A stretch of 64,000 nt of DNA from Olsenella profusa F0195 (GTDB taxonomy: Bacteria; Actinomycetota; Coriobacteriia; Coriobacteriales; Atopobiaceae): the NCBI RefSeq assembly GCF_000468755.1, contig NZ_AWEZ01000045.1, positions 62,001-126,000 of the forward strand, in the 5' to 3' direction. Numbering within the stretch: the first letter of the stretch is position 1; each line of letters starts with the position of its first letter. Shown here one piece after another: positions 52,340-63,704 of this stretch. The notes below the pieces were generated by a model that was not told the DNA's origin, did not search any database, and saw only the letters and a list, made by a program, of their open reading frames with translations. The translations under genes were made by a program, and so were the position numbers.

Positions 52340-52340
<1 letters not shown>
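51087..52340 (+). CDS. carA: Carbamoyl-phosphate synthase small subunit
   Basis: Glutaminase subunit supplying ammonia to CarB, 417 residues. The N-terminal CarA domain has [18 protein letters not shown] and [14 protein letters not shown]. The class I amidotransferase domain holds the nucleophile Cys in [11 protein letters not shown] near 261 and the His and Glu in [12 protein letters not shown]. Start ATG at 51087; the stop TAA shares its last A with the carB ATG. Expression is probably attenuated by the leader above it. Product feeds pyrimidine and arginine synthesis. Confidence 0.96.
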
Positions 52341-55576
<3,236 letters not shown>

Positions 55577-55615
55577 CGCTTCGAAAGCTCCATAGATTCT
55601 CGTGGTTGCTGCGGA

Positions 55616-55665
55616 TGAGTGCCGTACGTGATATAGAGTAAGAGGTGAATCACGTACGGTACTCA
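55616..55665. promoter_or_regulatory. 17-bp-arm inverted repeat before the hipB relic
   Basis: TGAGTGCCGTACGTGAT (55616-55632) faces ATCACGTACGGTACTCA (55649-55665) across 16 bp; only one pair is a G-T wobble. It covers the probable promoter and start region of the hipB-like relic, as operators of HipB autoregulation do. Confidence 0.6.
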
Positions 55666-55668
55666 AGA

Positions 55669-55834
55669 ATGGGTTCGCATGATTCGAAAAGCCATATCGG
55701 TCCCGAGCTCATCGGTAGGACGACAAGGCTGGCTCACAAGGAGCAACCGCCTTTCCCAGCGTGTTCTGGCGGAGAAAGACGGTTGCTCCCAACGGTTCAT
55801 ATCTGAGCTCGAACGTGGGGGCTGGTGTAGTTAA
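55669..55834 (+). pseudogene. hipB-like XRE antitoxin relic, frameshifted and truncated
   Basis: From ATG 55669 one frame gives PELIGRTTRLAHKEQ, the start of a HipB-type helix-turn-helix. After a one-base insertion near 55747 the next frame continues RLSQRVLAEKDGCSQRF and ISELERG, the rest of the DNA-binding domain. Directly after ERG the sequence changes to GWCSS and a TAA at 55832, and base composition falls. The gene has therefore lost its C-terminus at the left edge of the low-GC island. No hipA is seen. Confidence 0.7.
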
Positions 55835-55869
55835 GCTCGTATATACCGATTTGCAGATATAAATCAGAG

Positions 55870-56019
55870 CTAGATTTTTCTGTAAAAGCGGACTGTCGAT
55901 ACTTTCCGGCACTTAGGACAGAAAAGTAGGAAGTTTATCAATACCGTATCCGTGCGGATTTTTATTCGGGTTTTGCCTCCGCAAACGGGATAGGTCATCC
56001 ATTTCTTTTGTCTGGCCAT
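55870..56019 (-). CDS. Cysteine-rich KTR-domain mini-protein
   Basis: A 49-residue protein starting MARQKKWMTYPVCGGKTR and containing IKIRTDTVLINF and LFCPKCRKVSTVRF. This is the pattern of the cysteine-rich KTR proteins common on Firmicutes conjugative transposons. The usual first knuckle CPVCG reads YPVCG here, so one Cys is replaced by Tyr and three remain. The ATG at 56019 lies 6 bp after the DtxR-like gene, with AAGGAG upstream inside that gene. Function of the family is unknown; zinc or nucleic acid binding is guessed from the Cys pairs. Confidence 0.65.
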   Translation of the reverse strand: MARQKKWMTYPVCGGKTRIKIRTDTVLINFLLFCPKCRKVSTVRFYRKI

Positions 56020-56025
56020 TTCAAA

Positions 56026-56441
56026 TCAGGGGCCTCGCTCCTTGCCCGGTTTGAGATTACAGGTATCTGCAAACGGGCACGTTTTTTGTTCCTGTCCCTT
56101 GAGCTTTCGAAAGGAATCATCACTGATCGTGTGCTCCATTTTGCAGGCTTTGGCTTCGACGGTGTCGGTATCAACACCAGCATCAGTAAGTCGTTCCGTA
56201 AAATATTGATGTCTCACATAGAGCTTTTCTGCAATCTCTCGACCTAAATCGGTCAGGTGCAGCGTGCAGTCATCGTTCATCACGATAAAGCCACCCTCTC
56301 GCAAGAGCTTGACCGCGTGACTGACGCTGGGCTTCGACACGCCCATATGTTCTGACACATCTATGGAGTGCGCCATACCTTTGTCTTTTGAAGTATATAA
56401 ATTGCTTTCAAATAGTCTTCAGTGGAAGTATGAAGTTTCAT
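56026..56441 (-). pseudogene. DtxR/MntR-family metal-dependent regulator with a frameshift
   Basis: An ATG at 56441 begins KLHTSTEDYLKAIYILQKTK, the first helix of a DtxR/MntR repressor. One base appears to be missing in the G run near 56379, and the gene continues one frame over from 56376 as MAHSIDVSEHMGVSKPSVSH and AVKLLREGGFIV. The metal-site region has KACKMEHTISDDSF, and a Cys tail CPFADTCN closes it. Corrected length is 138 residues, normal for MntR. If the shift is real, only the 116-residue form from 56376 could be made, lacking the first DNA-binding helix. It is near the end of the island operon; a DtxR-type box lies at its promoter. Confidence 0.7.
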
Positions 56442-56474
56442 TCCGTAACACCCGTCCCTGCAAATCGCAAGAGA

Positions 56475-57944
56475 CTATCTCGTGTTTTCAAAGTAGCAAG
56501 ACACAAACTCAACATTCTCATCTGTCCATTCTCCAAAACGGGACACAGCTCCGTTGTCCATAAACACGATATAATCGCAGCAATGAGCTACAAGCTCAGG
56601 GTCGTGGGTGATGATCAGTTGCGTTTTGCCCATTTCAGAGAGTTTCTGGATACACACAGAGACCTCCTTCATATGTCGATAGTCCAAGCCGCTGGTAGGC
56701 TCGTCGTACACGATGATTTCTTTATGGGAAGCAATTGCCCCTGCTATGGCTACGCGCTGCTTCTGTCCACCGGAAAGAGACATGGGGTGCTTATCTTTGT
56801 GTGCCAGCAAGTCCAACATGGACAGGATGTTCCGGGCATACTCTGTCTTTTCTTCCTCCGCTATATCCTTGATGCCCAGCGTCACTTCATCAAGCACGCT
56901 TTCGGCAAAGAGCTGATGGTTTACGTCCTGCATAACCATATAGCAGAGTTTCAGTCGCTGCTTTTGCTTATATTCTTTGCCCAGAAAAGCGAAAGCACCG
57001 CGCATCTTCTTCTCCAGGCCGCATAAACACCGGGCCAATGTTGTTTTGCCCGCACCATTATTCCCCAGCACGGCAACAACGGCTCCTTTGGGGATCGTCA
57101 GGTTTTCAACATGGAGAAGATCCTTCTTTTCGTCAGTAAAGCAAAAATCCCTAAGCTCCAGTCCCTCCTTTGCTCTGCCCTTCTTCACGCATTGCGGAAC
57201 AAAGTGGCTCGTTCCCCTAAGCCCCATTTCATGCAGATCGCCCAACGGTTTTTCGAAGAAGGCAGCTCCGGTAAATTCCTGTTCAATTTTCCCATCTTTG
57301 AAATACAGTACACGGTCTGCAAGGAGGCGAAGCCAATCCAACCGATGCTCCGCTATAATGACGGTTTTTCGCTGCGCCTTCCACAAGCGCAGAATGTTCT
57401 CCAATTCATAGATTGTTCCTATGTCCAGATTTGAAGTTGGCTCGTCTAAAACCAATGTGTCGGGCTGTAGGGCATGGACAGAGGCGCAGGCTATTTTCTG
57501 TTTTTCACCACCGGACAGCGTAAAAAGATTTCTGCCAATCAACGGCTTCAGGTGCATTGCAGTCACGGTGCTATCAAAACGACGTAGGATTTCGCCGCGA
57601 TCCATACCCATATTCTCGCAGGCAAATACAATCTCCGTATCTGTTATCAACGTATAGAATTGCGCCTTGGGATTCTGGAACACGGAGCCAACATATGGTG
57701 CCAGCTCGTGCAGCTCGACATCCTCCGGGTTCTTGTCTTCGACCTGAACTTTACCGGTAAGCGTACCTTCATAGTAGTTTGGGATCAGCCCATTTACCAA
57801 TCGACTGAACGTGGTTTTCCCACTGCCTGATTCCCCGCACAACAGGACGATTTCCCCTTTGGAAATTTGTATGGAATTATCGAGGATTGCCGCACCATTG
57901 TCGGCATTTTCATAAGTAAAAGACACGCTCTCGATGCTTATCAA
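56475..57944 (-). CDS. ECF transporter ATPase with two ABC domains
   Basis: A 489-residue protein fusing two EcfA-type ATPases, which energise uptake by the membrane EcfT and S component. Domain 1 has Walker A CGESGSGKTT, signature LSGGEKQKI and Walker B LVLDEPTSNLD. Domain 2 has Walker A GNNGAGKTT, signature LSGGQKQRV and IIVYDEPTSGLD. Both sites look active. No ATG fits the family start; TTG at 57944 is chosen, preceded by AAGGAGATTTCCCT. Just upstream a 20-bp tandem duplication repeats the ribosome-site region. It follows ecfT by 50 bp. Confidence 0.88.
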   Translation of the reverse strand: MISIESVSFTYENADNGAAILDNSIQISKGEIVLLCGESGSGKTTFSRLVNGLIPNYYEGTLTGKVQVEDKNPEDVELHELAPYVGSVFQNPKAQFYTLITDTEIVFACENMGMDRGEILRRFDSTVTAMHLKPLIGRNLFTLSGGEKQKIACASVHALQPDTLVLDEPTSNLDIGTIYELENILRLWKAQRKTVIIAEHRLDWLRLLADRVLYFKDGKIEQEFTGAAFFEKPLGDLHEMGLRGTSHFVPQCVKKGRAKEGLELRDFCFTDEKKDLLHVENLTIPKGAVVAVLGNNGAGKTTLARCLCGLEKKMRGAFAFLGKEYKQKQRLKLCYMVMQDVNHQLFAESVLDEVTLGIKDIAEEEKTEYARNILSMLDLLAHKDKHPMSLSGGQKQRVAIAGAIASHKEIIVYDEPTSGLDYRHMKEVSVCIQKLSEMGKTQLIITHDPELVAHCCDYIVFMDNGAVSRFGEWTDENVEFVSCYFENTR

Positions 57945-57952
57945 AGGGAAAT

Positions 57953-57992
57953 CTCCTTCTTGAAGCAGTTTCCTCCTCCTTGAAGCAGTTTC
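57953..57992. repeat. 20-bp tandem duplication before the EcfA start
   Basis: CTCCTTCTTGAAGCAGTTTC is followed at once by a copy with one difference. On the minus strand each copy holds a purine-rich Shine-Dalgarno-like sequence (AAGGAG or AGGAGG), so the ribosome site is doubled. Confidence 0.7.
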
Positions 57993-57994
57993 TG

Positions 57995-58729
57995 CTACCA
58001 ACCATAGAAAGTTGAGAGGACAAAGCAAATGATGACCGCGATACAGAGCAGCAGCGCAGCGCCGTCCTGCCAATGAAATCCAATCGGGCAGATATTGGTG
58101 CGTCGTACAGGGGCATCTAGCCCTCTCGTAAGGGCGGATGTGGACAGTTCATCCCCGATTGTGACAAGACCGGTCAGCAGCGGCACCATCCGATACTCCA
58201 GCATCTCCATGGGATTGCGCCATGATCCGACTTCCCGAAGCCGCATGGCATCCCGAATCGCTCTGTATTCCTCCCGTATCGTGGGAAGAAAGCGAAACAT
58301 CACGGATACAGGGATCGAAAACTTCTTGGAAATATGCAGCCTGTCCATAGCTGCAACAAACTCGCTTACCGTGGTTGTCAACACCAGAAGGCAAAACATG
58401 GACATCCCCGGAATCAGCTTTGTGAACATGGCGATCATGCCGGTAAACAGGAGGTTGAACAGGGGTGTTGCATGCGGCATCAGCAGGCGGGGAACCGTCG
58501 CCGTGACCGCATACATCACTGCATAGTATGCAGCAATCTGCGGTTTCTTGAGCAAAACGAGGAATAGTAATGGAATCACGGCAAGGCATGGCAGTACAAC
58601 GTTCATAATTCCGAAGCTGTCGCTTGAAATCATAACGCAGGAAACCGTCAGGCAAAGTAGAATCTTTGTCCGCGGGTCAAGGAACATCTGTTTTGCTGTC
58701 GGCCTTGTGTTTCGCAGCACCGTTTCCAT
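57995..58729 (-). CDS. ecfT: ECF transporter transmembrane T component
   Basis: A 244-residue EcfT-type membrane protein that couples ATPases to the substrate-binding S protein. Five to six hydrophobic segments are visible (such as ILLCLTVSCVMISSD and VLPCLAVIPLLFLVLLKK). The coupling helices carry the T-protein motifs FRFLPTIREEYRAIRDAMRL and TSALTRGLDAP. The start ATG at 58729 shares one base with the S-component stop (TGATG), so the two are coupled. Confidence 0.88.
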   Translation of the reverse strand: METVLRNTRPTAKQMFLDPRTKILLCLTVSCVMISSDSFGIMNVVLPCLAVIPLLFLVLLKKPQIAAYYAVMYAVTATVPRLLMPHATPLFNLLFTGMIAMFTKLIPGMSMFCLLVLTTTVSEFVAAMDRLHISKKFSIPVSVMFRFLPTIREEYRAIRDAMRLREVGSWRNPMEMLEYRMVPLLTGLVTIGDELSTSALTRGLDAPVRRTNICPIGFHWQDGAALLLCIAVIICFVLSTFYGW

Positions 58730-59331
58730 CAGACCAGCCCACTTCTGGCAAAGTGCTTCTTCAGCACAGCCCTACCCAGCAGGCCACCAATCAGGCCTCC
58801 AACAAAGGCGGAAAGGATGACCAAAGGCAGCATCCACCAATAGCCGAACCAGCCGGAAATCGTGTACATAAAATCCTGTCCATATGTTGCCGCGTTTTTA
58901 TCAAGCCACTCTGCGCTGGCGTTCAGCCAATGGATGTAATTGGCACAGGACGTGACCATCAGAATGGCGTACCCCAGAACAGCGCGCTTGGCGCTCTGGT
59001 AGTTTCCAGACTTCATAATAAGTTCTACGATCAGGCTGATAACAATTCCACAAACGAGCGCGTCGGGTCCCATACCCGTCAGTAAAAGGACAACTCCATT
59101 TATAATCTCAAAAATCAAGACCATTCCAAATTTTTTGATTTTGGTAAAGTAGAGCATCATTGGAATGCCAAGTATGATTGCCGTAACGCTTGGGATCAGC
59201 ATAAAGCCAATGGGCGTCAAACCGATCGCCACAGCAATCAACACACCGCATATGACATTGATTGCGGTAAAGATACCCACATTCATCAGGTCTTTTCCGT
59301 TCAACCGGTTCTTGTTCGTTTCTTTTGTCAT
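58729..59331 (-). CDS. MptD-type ECF transporter S component
   Basis: A 200-residue substrate-capture membrane protein of the MptD/Trep_Strep ECF group. Six hydrophobic segments can be seen, among them GLTPIGFMLIPSVTAIILGI and LVILSAFVGGLIGGLLGR. The N-terminus is short and charged (TKETNKNRLNGKDL). Substrate is unknown for most of this group; metals, metallophores or vitamins have been considered. It lies 33 bp after the second ABC half and overlaps ecfT. Confidence 0.82.
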   Translation of the reverse strand: MTKETNKNRLNGKDLMNVGIFTAINVICGVLIAVAIGLTPIGFMLIPSVTAIILGIPMMLYFTKIKKFGMVLIFEIINGVVLLLTGMGPDALVCGIVISLIVELIMKSGNYQSAKRAVLGYAILMVTSCANYIHWLNASAEWLDKNAATYGQDFMYTISGWFGYWWMLPLVILSAFVGGLIGGLLGRAVLKKHFARSGLV

Positions 59332-59364
59332 GTTAGGTGTTCCTTTCTATAAATAATGATTCAT

Positions 59365-61098
59365 TCATTTGACCTTCCATGCCAGACTCTCGTTTTGCAG
59401 TGAATAGAGGCGATGGTACAAGCCGCCCCTCTGCATCAGTTCTTCGTGTGTGCCGGATTCCATCAGTTTCCCTTCGTTTAGAACTACAATCCTATCGCAC
59501 GCCACTATGGATCGCAGTCTATGGGCAATGATCAGTACCGTCTTGTTCTCAATAAGCCTGCCGATGGCCTTCTGAATTCTTGTTTCGTTCTCAGGGTCAA
59601 TGGAAGCTGTGCTTTCATCCAGCAGGATCACAGGCGCATCCTTCAGGAATGCGCGGGCAATTGAAAGCCGCTGCCTTTCGCCGCCGGAGAGGGTCATTCC
59701 GTTTTCTCCGATTACGGTGTCGTAACCCTGCGGGAGCCGATCTATAAACTCGTCGCAGCAGGCAAGCTTTGCTGCGGTCAAGACTTCCTCATGGGCTGCA
59801 TTCTCTTTCCCGATCTTGATGTTGTTATAGATCGTATCATTGAACAGCACCACGTCCTGAAAAACAAAGGAGTAATTCCTCAACAGCGTGTCTGGAGCGA
59901 TTTTATTAATGTTGATGCCCCCCAGATACACGCCCCCTTTGTTTACGTCCCAGAAACGGGCGGCAAGCCGGCAAAGCGTGCTTTTGCCGCAGCCTGATGG
60001 ACCCACCAACGCAGTGATTTGCCCCTGCTTCGCTGTAAAAGAGACATCGTGCAGCACATCCTCTTTGTTGTAAGCAAACGATATATGATCAAAGGAAATA
60101 TCAAAAGACTCTGGTTGTAGAGCCGCGTCTCCCTGCTGTTCCGGATAATCCATCAGGTTCCGAATCCGTCCTGCGCTGACCAAAGAAGAAATCATTACGC
60201 CCAGCGATTCACACGCCTTGGTCAGAGGCTCATAAATCCTGACTGCAACGAGGAGAAACAAGAGGAATGTAAACAAACTAATTTCTCCCGAAATCAGGAG
60301 TGTGGAACCGGTTACGATGACAAGCCCTAAACCGATCCGCATAATGTTATGAGACAGGGCAATCATAAAGCCGGACAGAAATTCGTACAGTACAAGTCCC
60401 CTCAAAATGCGCTTGATCGTGGCTGACAGACGGTTCTGGTAGCCTTTCATCGTTTCTGAGGAGCGCAGCACCTTTATGTTTTCCAGATACTCCTGTACAC
60501 CGTCGCTGATGTCCAGCTTCTTCTGCCTATTTCTTTTATTCGTCCCCTCAGAGATGATCCGGCACAGGGACATTGCGATCACGACTAATGGGAGGCAAAT
60601 CGCCAGACTGCCAGCCAGTTTCCAGTTGTAAAATGCAAGGATGACAATGGTCGTCAAGCCCGACAGAAATCCTCCTATAAACTCTGCTACGCTCGTGGAA
60701 AGTGCCAACTCCACAGTCGCGACATCATCCATGACCGTAGAGGCTAAATCGCTCAAGTCGCGCCTCCCGATATAAGAGAGTGGAAGCCTCCGGATTTTGT
60801 CTGCGATCTCCATGCGAAGCCGCATATCTTCTTGTGTGGAAGTCAGGTACTTCTTTCGGTATGTCATGCGGTATGCAAAATAGATTGCGAATAGCAGCAA
60901 AAGGGCAGTTCCCCAATATCCCCACAGAGGTATACTTCCGTGCGTTATGCCAAAGTATCGACTCATCATTTCATTTGCAACCATTGCAAGCAGGAGGACA
61001 GGCAACAGCGTAGCAAGATTGAACAGACACATATACAAACCGGACTTCAGGATGTTCCAACTTCCCTCGTCGCTAATGCGATATACTCTTTTAAGCAT
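59365..61098 (-). CDS. Type IV ABC transporter half, island subunit B
   Basis: A 577-residue half-transporter: six membrane helices, then an ATPase with Walker A GPSGCGKST, signature LSGGERQRL, Walker B VILLDESTASID and H loop IIAHRLRSI, all canonical. The start at 61098 is used because GGAGAGTAACAAAT precedes it; an ATG 24 bp upstream is possible. Membrane-domain sequence is unlike drug pumps in this window and recalls YbtP/YbtQ or IrtAB proteins, exporter-fold importers of metal-siderophores. This reading is inference. It is 5 bp after its partner. Confidence 0.88.
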   Translation of the reverse strand: MLKRVYRISDEGSWNILKSGLYMCLFNLATLLPVLLLAMVANEMMSRYFGITHGSIPLWGYWGTALLLLFAIYFAYRMTYRKKYLTSTQEDMRLRMEIADKIRRLPLSYIGRRDLSDLASTVMDDVATVELALSTSVAEFIGGFLSGLTTIVILAFYNWKLAGSLAICLPLVVIAMSLCRIISEGTNKRNRQKKLDISDGVQEYLENIKVLRSSETMKGYQNRLSATIKRILRGLVLYEFLSGFMIALSHNIMRIGLGLVIVTGSTLLISGEISLFTFLLFLLVAVRIYEPLTKACESLGVMISSLVSAGRIRNLMDYPEQQGDAALQPESFDISFDHISFAYNKEDVLHDVSFTAKQGQITALVGPSGCGKSTLCRLAARFWDVNKGGVYLGGININKIAPDTLLRNYSFVFQDVVLFNDTIYNNIKIGKENAAHEEVLTAAKLACCDEFIDRLPQGYDTVIGENGMTLSGGERQRLSIARAFLKDAPVILLDESTASIDPENETRIQKAIGRLIENKTVLIIAHRLRSIVACDRIVVLNEGKLMESGTHEELMQRGGLYHRLYSLQNESLAWKVK

Positions 61099-61103
61099 AT
61101 TTG

Positions 61104-62879
61104 TTACTCTCCAATCCTCCATGAAATACTGCTCTGGTATTCTTCATGCATTCTGGCATATACACCGTGCATATCCATTAGTTCACGGTGGGTTCCCTTC
61201 TCGACAATATTCCCCCGCTCCAAAACACAGATTTGATCAGCGTGTATAATGGTGGAAAGTCGGTGGGCAATCATAATGACGGTCTTCCCTCGCAGCAGTT
61301 CGTCCAGAGCCTTCTGTATCAGGTATTCATTTTCCGCATCAGCAAATGCGGTTGCTTCATCCAGCAGTACCACAGGGGCGTTTTTCAGGATTGCGCGGGC
61401 AAGGGCGATCCGTTGCATTTCACCACCGGAAAGATAGATTCCATTTGTCCCGATCGCCGTGTCTGCGCCCTGTGGCAGCTTTTCCAAAATATCGTCGCAC
61501 TGTGCCAGATGGAGTGCTTGGAAAACATCCTCGCGTGAAGCGTCCGGATTGAAAACAGCGACATTTTCTTTGATCGACATCTTAAATAAATTCGTGTCCT
61601 GAAATACAATACTGACCTGCTCCATCCAATGCTTGTAGTCCATTTCCCGTACATCCACTCCGCCGATCCGGATAGCTCCCTCATCGACGTCCCAAAATCT
61701 CGCAATCAGATTCGCAATAGTGCTTTTCCCACCGCCAGATTCCCCGACCAGTGCGGTGATCGTCCCCTCCGGCACATCTAAAGAAACATCGTCCAGAGCT
61801 TTTCCGGCAGTCTCCCCATAAGAAAATGAAACATGGTCAAGGGATATGTCATAGCCCATCGGAGATTGCGGTCTTTTCGTTTCCGGCAGTGGCTTTTCCT
61901 TCAACATCTGATCGATTGCGTCCAACGACGCCTTGGAGAGCATCAGATTGGATGAGCTGTTCATAATACGCGCTAAGAACGTCACCACGGTAGGAATAAG
62001 AACCGAAAAGAACAGAAAACTCAACACCATTTTTTCAGGATTGCTGCCTGTGTTGAACAGGATTATACCGCCGGGAATCAGGAAAAAGAAGATGCCGTTA
62101 ATTGCGGCATGGTAGGCACTGTCTGCATTTTGCATGGAGAGCGCGTATTTCAGCAAATAATCACCGTACTCTTTTACCGCAGCCTTATAGCGTTGGAAAG
62201 AATTGGCGGTTTGCCCAAACACCTTTACAACAGCAATGCCCCTGACATATTCCGTGACGGAATTGCTGATGTCCTCGGCAGACTTTTGATATTGCTTAGC
62301 AAAGCCTTCGCTCTCATCCTTCAGCATATGATAAAGAATAACAAAGCCGACCAGGATCGGGATCAGGCAGATTAAAGACAGACGCCAGTCATACATAAAC
62401 ATGAATACAAGAAAAGCAATCGGCAACGCAACAGCTCCTGCAAAGTCTGGAATCTGGTGTGCGATCAGCGTTTCCAGATTGTCCGAGTTCTTTTCAATGA
62501 TTTTTCGTTGTTTCCCGCTGGGATTTGTCGTGTGATACCCCAAAGGCAGATTCCCAATGTGTCGGACAATCTGAATCCGCAGTTTTGCGACCGTATTGAA
62601 AGCGGTGATGTGGGAAAACAGCAATGCCATCCCGTATATTCCAAATGACATAATGATCAAGGATACAGCGCGCCAGCCCATATCGACCATATAGGTCTGA
62701 TCCAGCGAATGGATATTACCAAGAGACTGAACGATCTCCTTTGCCACGTTATACACGCACACAAAGGCATATAGGTTGATGACCGACGAGACAGCAGATA
62801 ATACAATGGAGATGGCCATTGTGATCCTAAACATGCCCATATGTCGGAACAGACGCCCCAGCACTCCTTTTTCTTTCAT
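61104..62879 (-). CDS. Type IV ABC transporter half, island subunit A
   Basis: A 591-residue half-transporter and first gene of the island operon. Six helices are followed by Walker A GESGGGKST, signature LSGGEMQRI, Walker B VVLLDEATAFAD and H loop MIAHRLSTI. Both ATPase sites of the A-B pair therefore look active, unlike the MarR-controlled exporter. The ATG at 62879 follows GAGGGGTTGACGGT. The promoter region carries TetR- and DtxR-type palindromes. GC content is far below that of the host genes. Confidence 0.88.
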   Translation of the reverse strand: MKEKGVLGRLFRHMGMFRITMAISIVLSAVSSVINLYAFVCVYNVAKEIVQSLGNIHSLDQTYMVDMGWRAVSLIIMSFGIYGMALLFSHITAFNTVAKLRIQIVRHIGNLPLGYHTTNPSGKQRKIIEKNSDNLETLIAHQIPDFAGAVALPIAFLVFMFMYDWRLSLICLIPILVGFVILYHMLKDESEGFAKQYQKSAEDISNSVTEYVRGIAVVKVFGQTANSFQRYKAAVKEYGDYLLKYALSMQNADSAYHAAINGIFFFLIPGGIILFNTGSNPEKMVLSFLFFSVLIPTVVTFLARIMNSSSNLMLSKASLDAIDQMLKEKPLPETKRPQSPMGYDISLDHVSFSYGETAGKALDDVSLDVPEGTITALVGESGGGKSTIANLIARFWDVDEGAIRIGGVDVREMDYKHWMEQVSIVFQDTNLFKMSIKENVAVFNPDASREDVFQALHLAQCDDILEKLPQGADTAIGTNGIYLSGGEMQRIALARAILKNAPVVLLDEATAFADAENEYLIQKALDELLRGKTVIMIAHRLSTIIHADQICVLERGNIVEKGTHRELMDMHGVYARMHEEYQSSISWRIGE

Positions 62880-62905
62880 ACCGTCAACCCCTCGACTTTG
62901 TATAA

Positions 62906-62925
62906 TAGTTAGATAAAGCTAACTA
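62906..62925. promoter_or_regulatory. DtxR/MntR-type box in the island operon leader
   Basis: TAGTTAG and CTAACTA are 7-bp arms around 6 bp. Inverted TTAG/CTAA arms are typical of DtxR-family metal boxes. It lies about 27 bp before the first ABC gene, beside a TATTAT-like sequence, and fits the DtxR-like gene at the operon end. Confidence 0.55.
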
Positions 62926-62951
62926 CAGAGCCAAAATTCTCCTTTCCTGAG

Positions 62952-62976
62952 ACATTTGAAACATCGTTTCAGATGT
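62952..62976. promoter_or_regulatory. TetR-type palindromic operator
   Basis: ACATTTGAAAC and GTTTCAGATGT form 11-bp arms around ATC, with 10 of 11 pairs matching. It lies just downstream of the minus-strand -10 element, where a bound TetR protein would block the operon. The TetR gene is divergent 110 bp away. Confidence 0.6.
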
Positions 62977-62977
62977 A

Positions 62978-63006
62978 AAAATACAGCTTATACTGATCCA
63001 TGTCAA
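62978..63006 (-). promoter_or_regulatory. Promoter of the island ABC-ECF operon
   Basis: Minus-strand TTGACA (63001-63006) and TATTTT (62978-62983) are 17 bp apart. Confidence 0.6.
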
Positions 63007-63026
63007 GCTGTTTCTTTCTTGACATG
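62999..63026. promoter_or_regulatory. Inverted repeat carrying back-to-back -35 elements
   Basis: CATGTCAAG and CTTGACATG are perfect 9-bp arms around 10 bp. Each arm contains a TTGACA hexamer, one reading toward the ABC operon and one toward the TetR gene. It may be a second binding site as well as the divergent promoter core. Confidence 0.5.
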
Positions 63027-63086
63027 CTACATTCTGTCCCATGAGATGAAAACAGAGTTTCAATCTTTCGGAAAGAGAGGATTCAC

Positions 63087-63704
63087 ATGAAACGAATTGC
63101 CGGTGTATCAGAACGCTTATTAGCGTGTGCCAGAAGCGAATTTTTAGATAAGGGGTTTCAGGCTGCCTCCATACGGGAGATTGCCAAAAAAGCAGAAACC
63201 AGTGCCCGCGCTATCTATACGCGCTTTCCCAATAAAGAGGGACTTTTCGACGCAATTGTTTCGCCCATTTCAGACGGGCTTATCGAGCTATATCAGAATT
63301 ATGCGGATCAGTTTTGGTCGAAGGACATAGGGGTGGATGGAACAGACGCCATCTCTTTTGATGATACTGCAATCTATGTTGACATGATTGACTATATTTA
63401 TGACCATAAAGATGAGTTCCTGTTGATTCAAACGTCCTTAGATGGCAAATGCCACACGGCGCTGATTGAGGATTTGACTGACAAGAACATTTCCTACATC
63501 TCCAAATGGACAGAATCAGCAGGGGGTGCAGGGAACGAAGAAGAATTGATGATGAAAGTGCTGCATATGCTGACCAATTCCTTTTATGCGTCTATGTTTG
63601 AACCTCTCCGCCACGACATGAACCGCAGGGAGGCACGTTTTTATATTGAGAAGCTATGTGCCTTTTTTGTCGCAGGAATTGATCGTCTGTTGAAAAAGCA
63701 ATGA
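63087..63704 (+). CDS. TetR/AcrR-family transcriptional regulator
   Basis: A 205-residue repressor. The N-terminal helix-turn-helix is ACARSEFLDKGFQAASIREI followed by AKKAETSARAIYTRFPNKEG, standard for TetR. The C-terminal ligand domain has no recognisable specificity. The ATG at 63087 follows GAAAGAGAGGATTCAC. It is divergent from the ABC-ECF operon and low in GC like it, so it belongs to the island and probably controls it through the palindrome at 62952. Confidence 0.92.
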   Translation: MKRIAGVSERLLACARSEFLDKGFQAASIREIAKKAETSARAIYTRFPNKEGLFDAIVSPISDGLIELYQNYADQFWSKDIGVDGTDAISFDDTAIYVDMIDYIYDHKDEFLLIQTSLDGKCHTALIEDLTDKNISYISKWTESAGGAGNEEELMMKVLHMLTNSFYASMFEPLRHDMNRREARFYIEKLCAFFVAGIDRLLKKQ

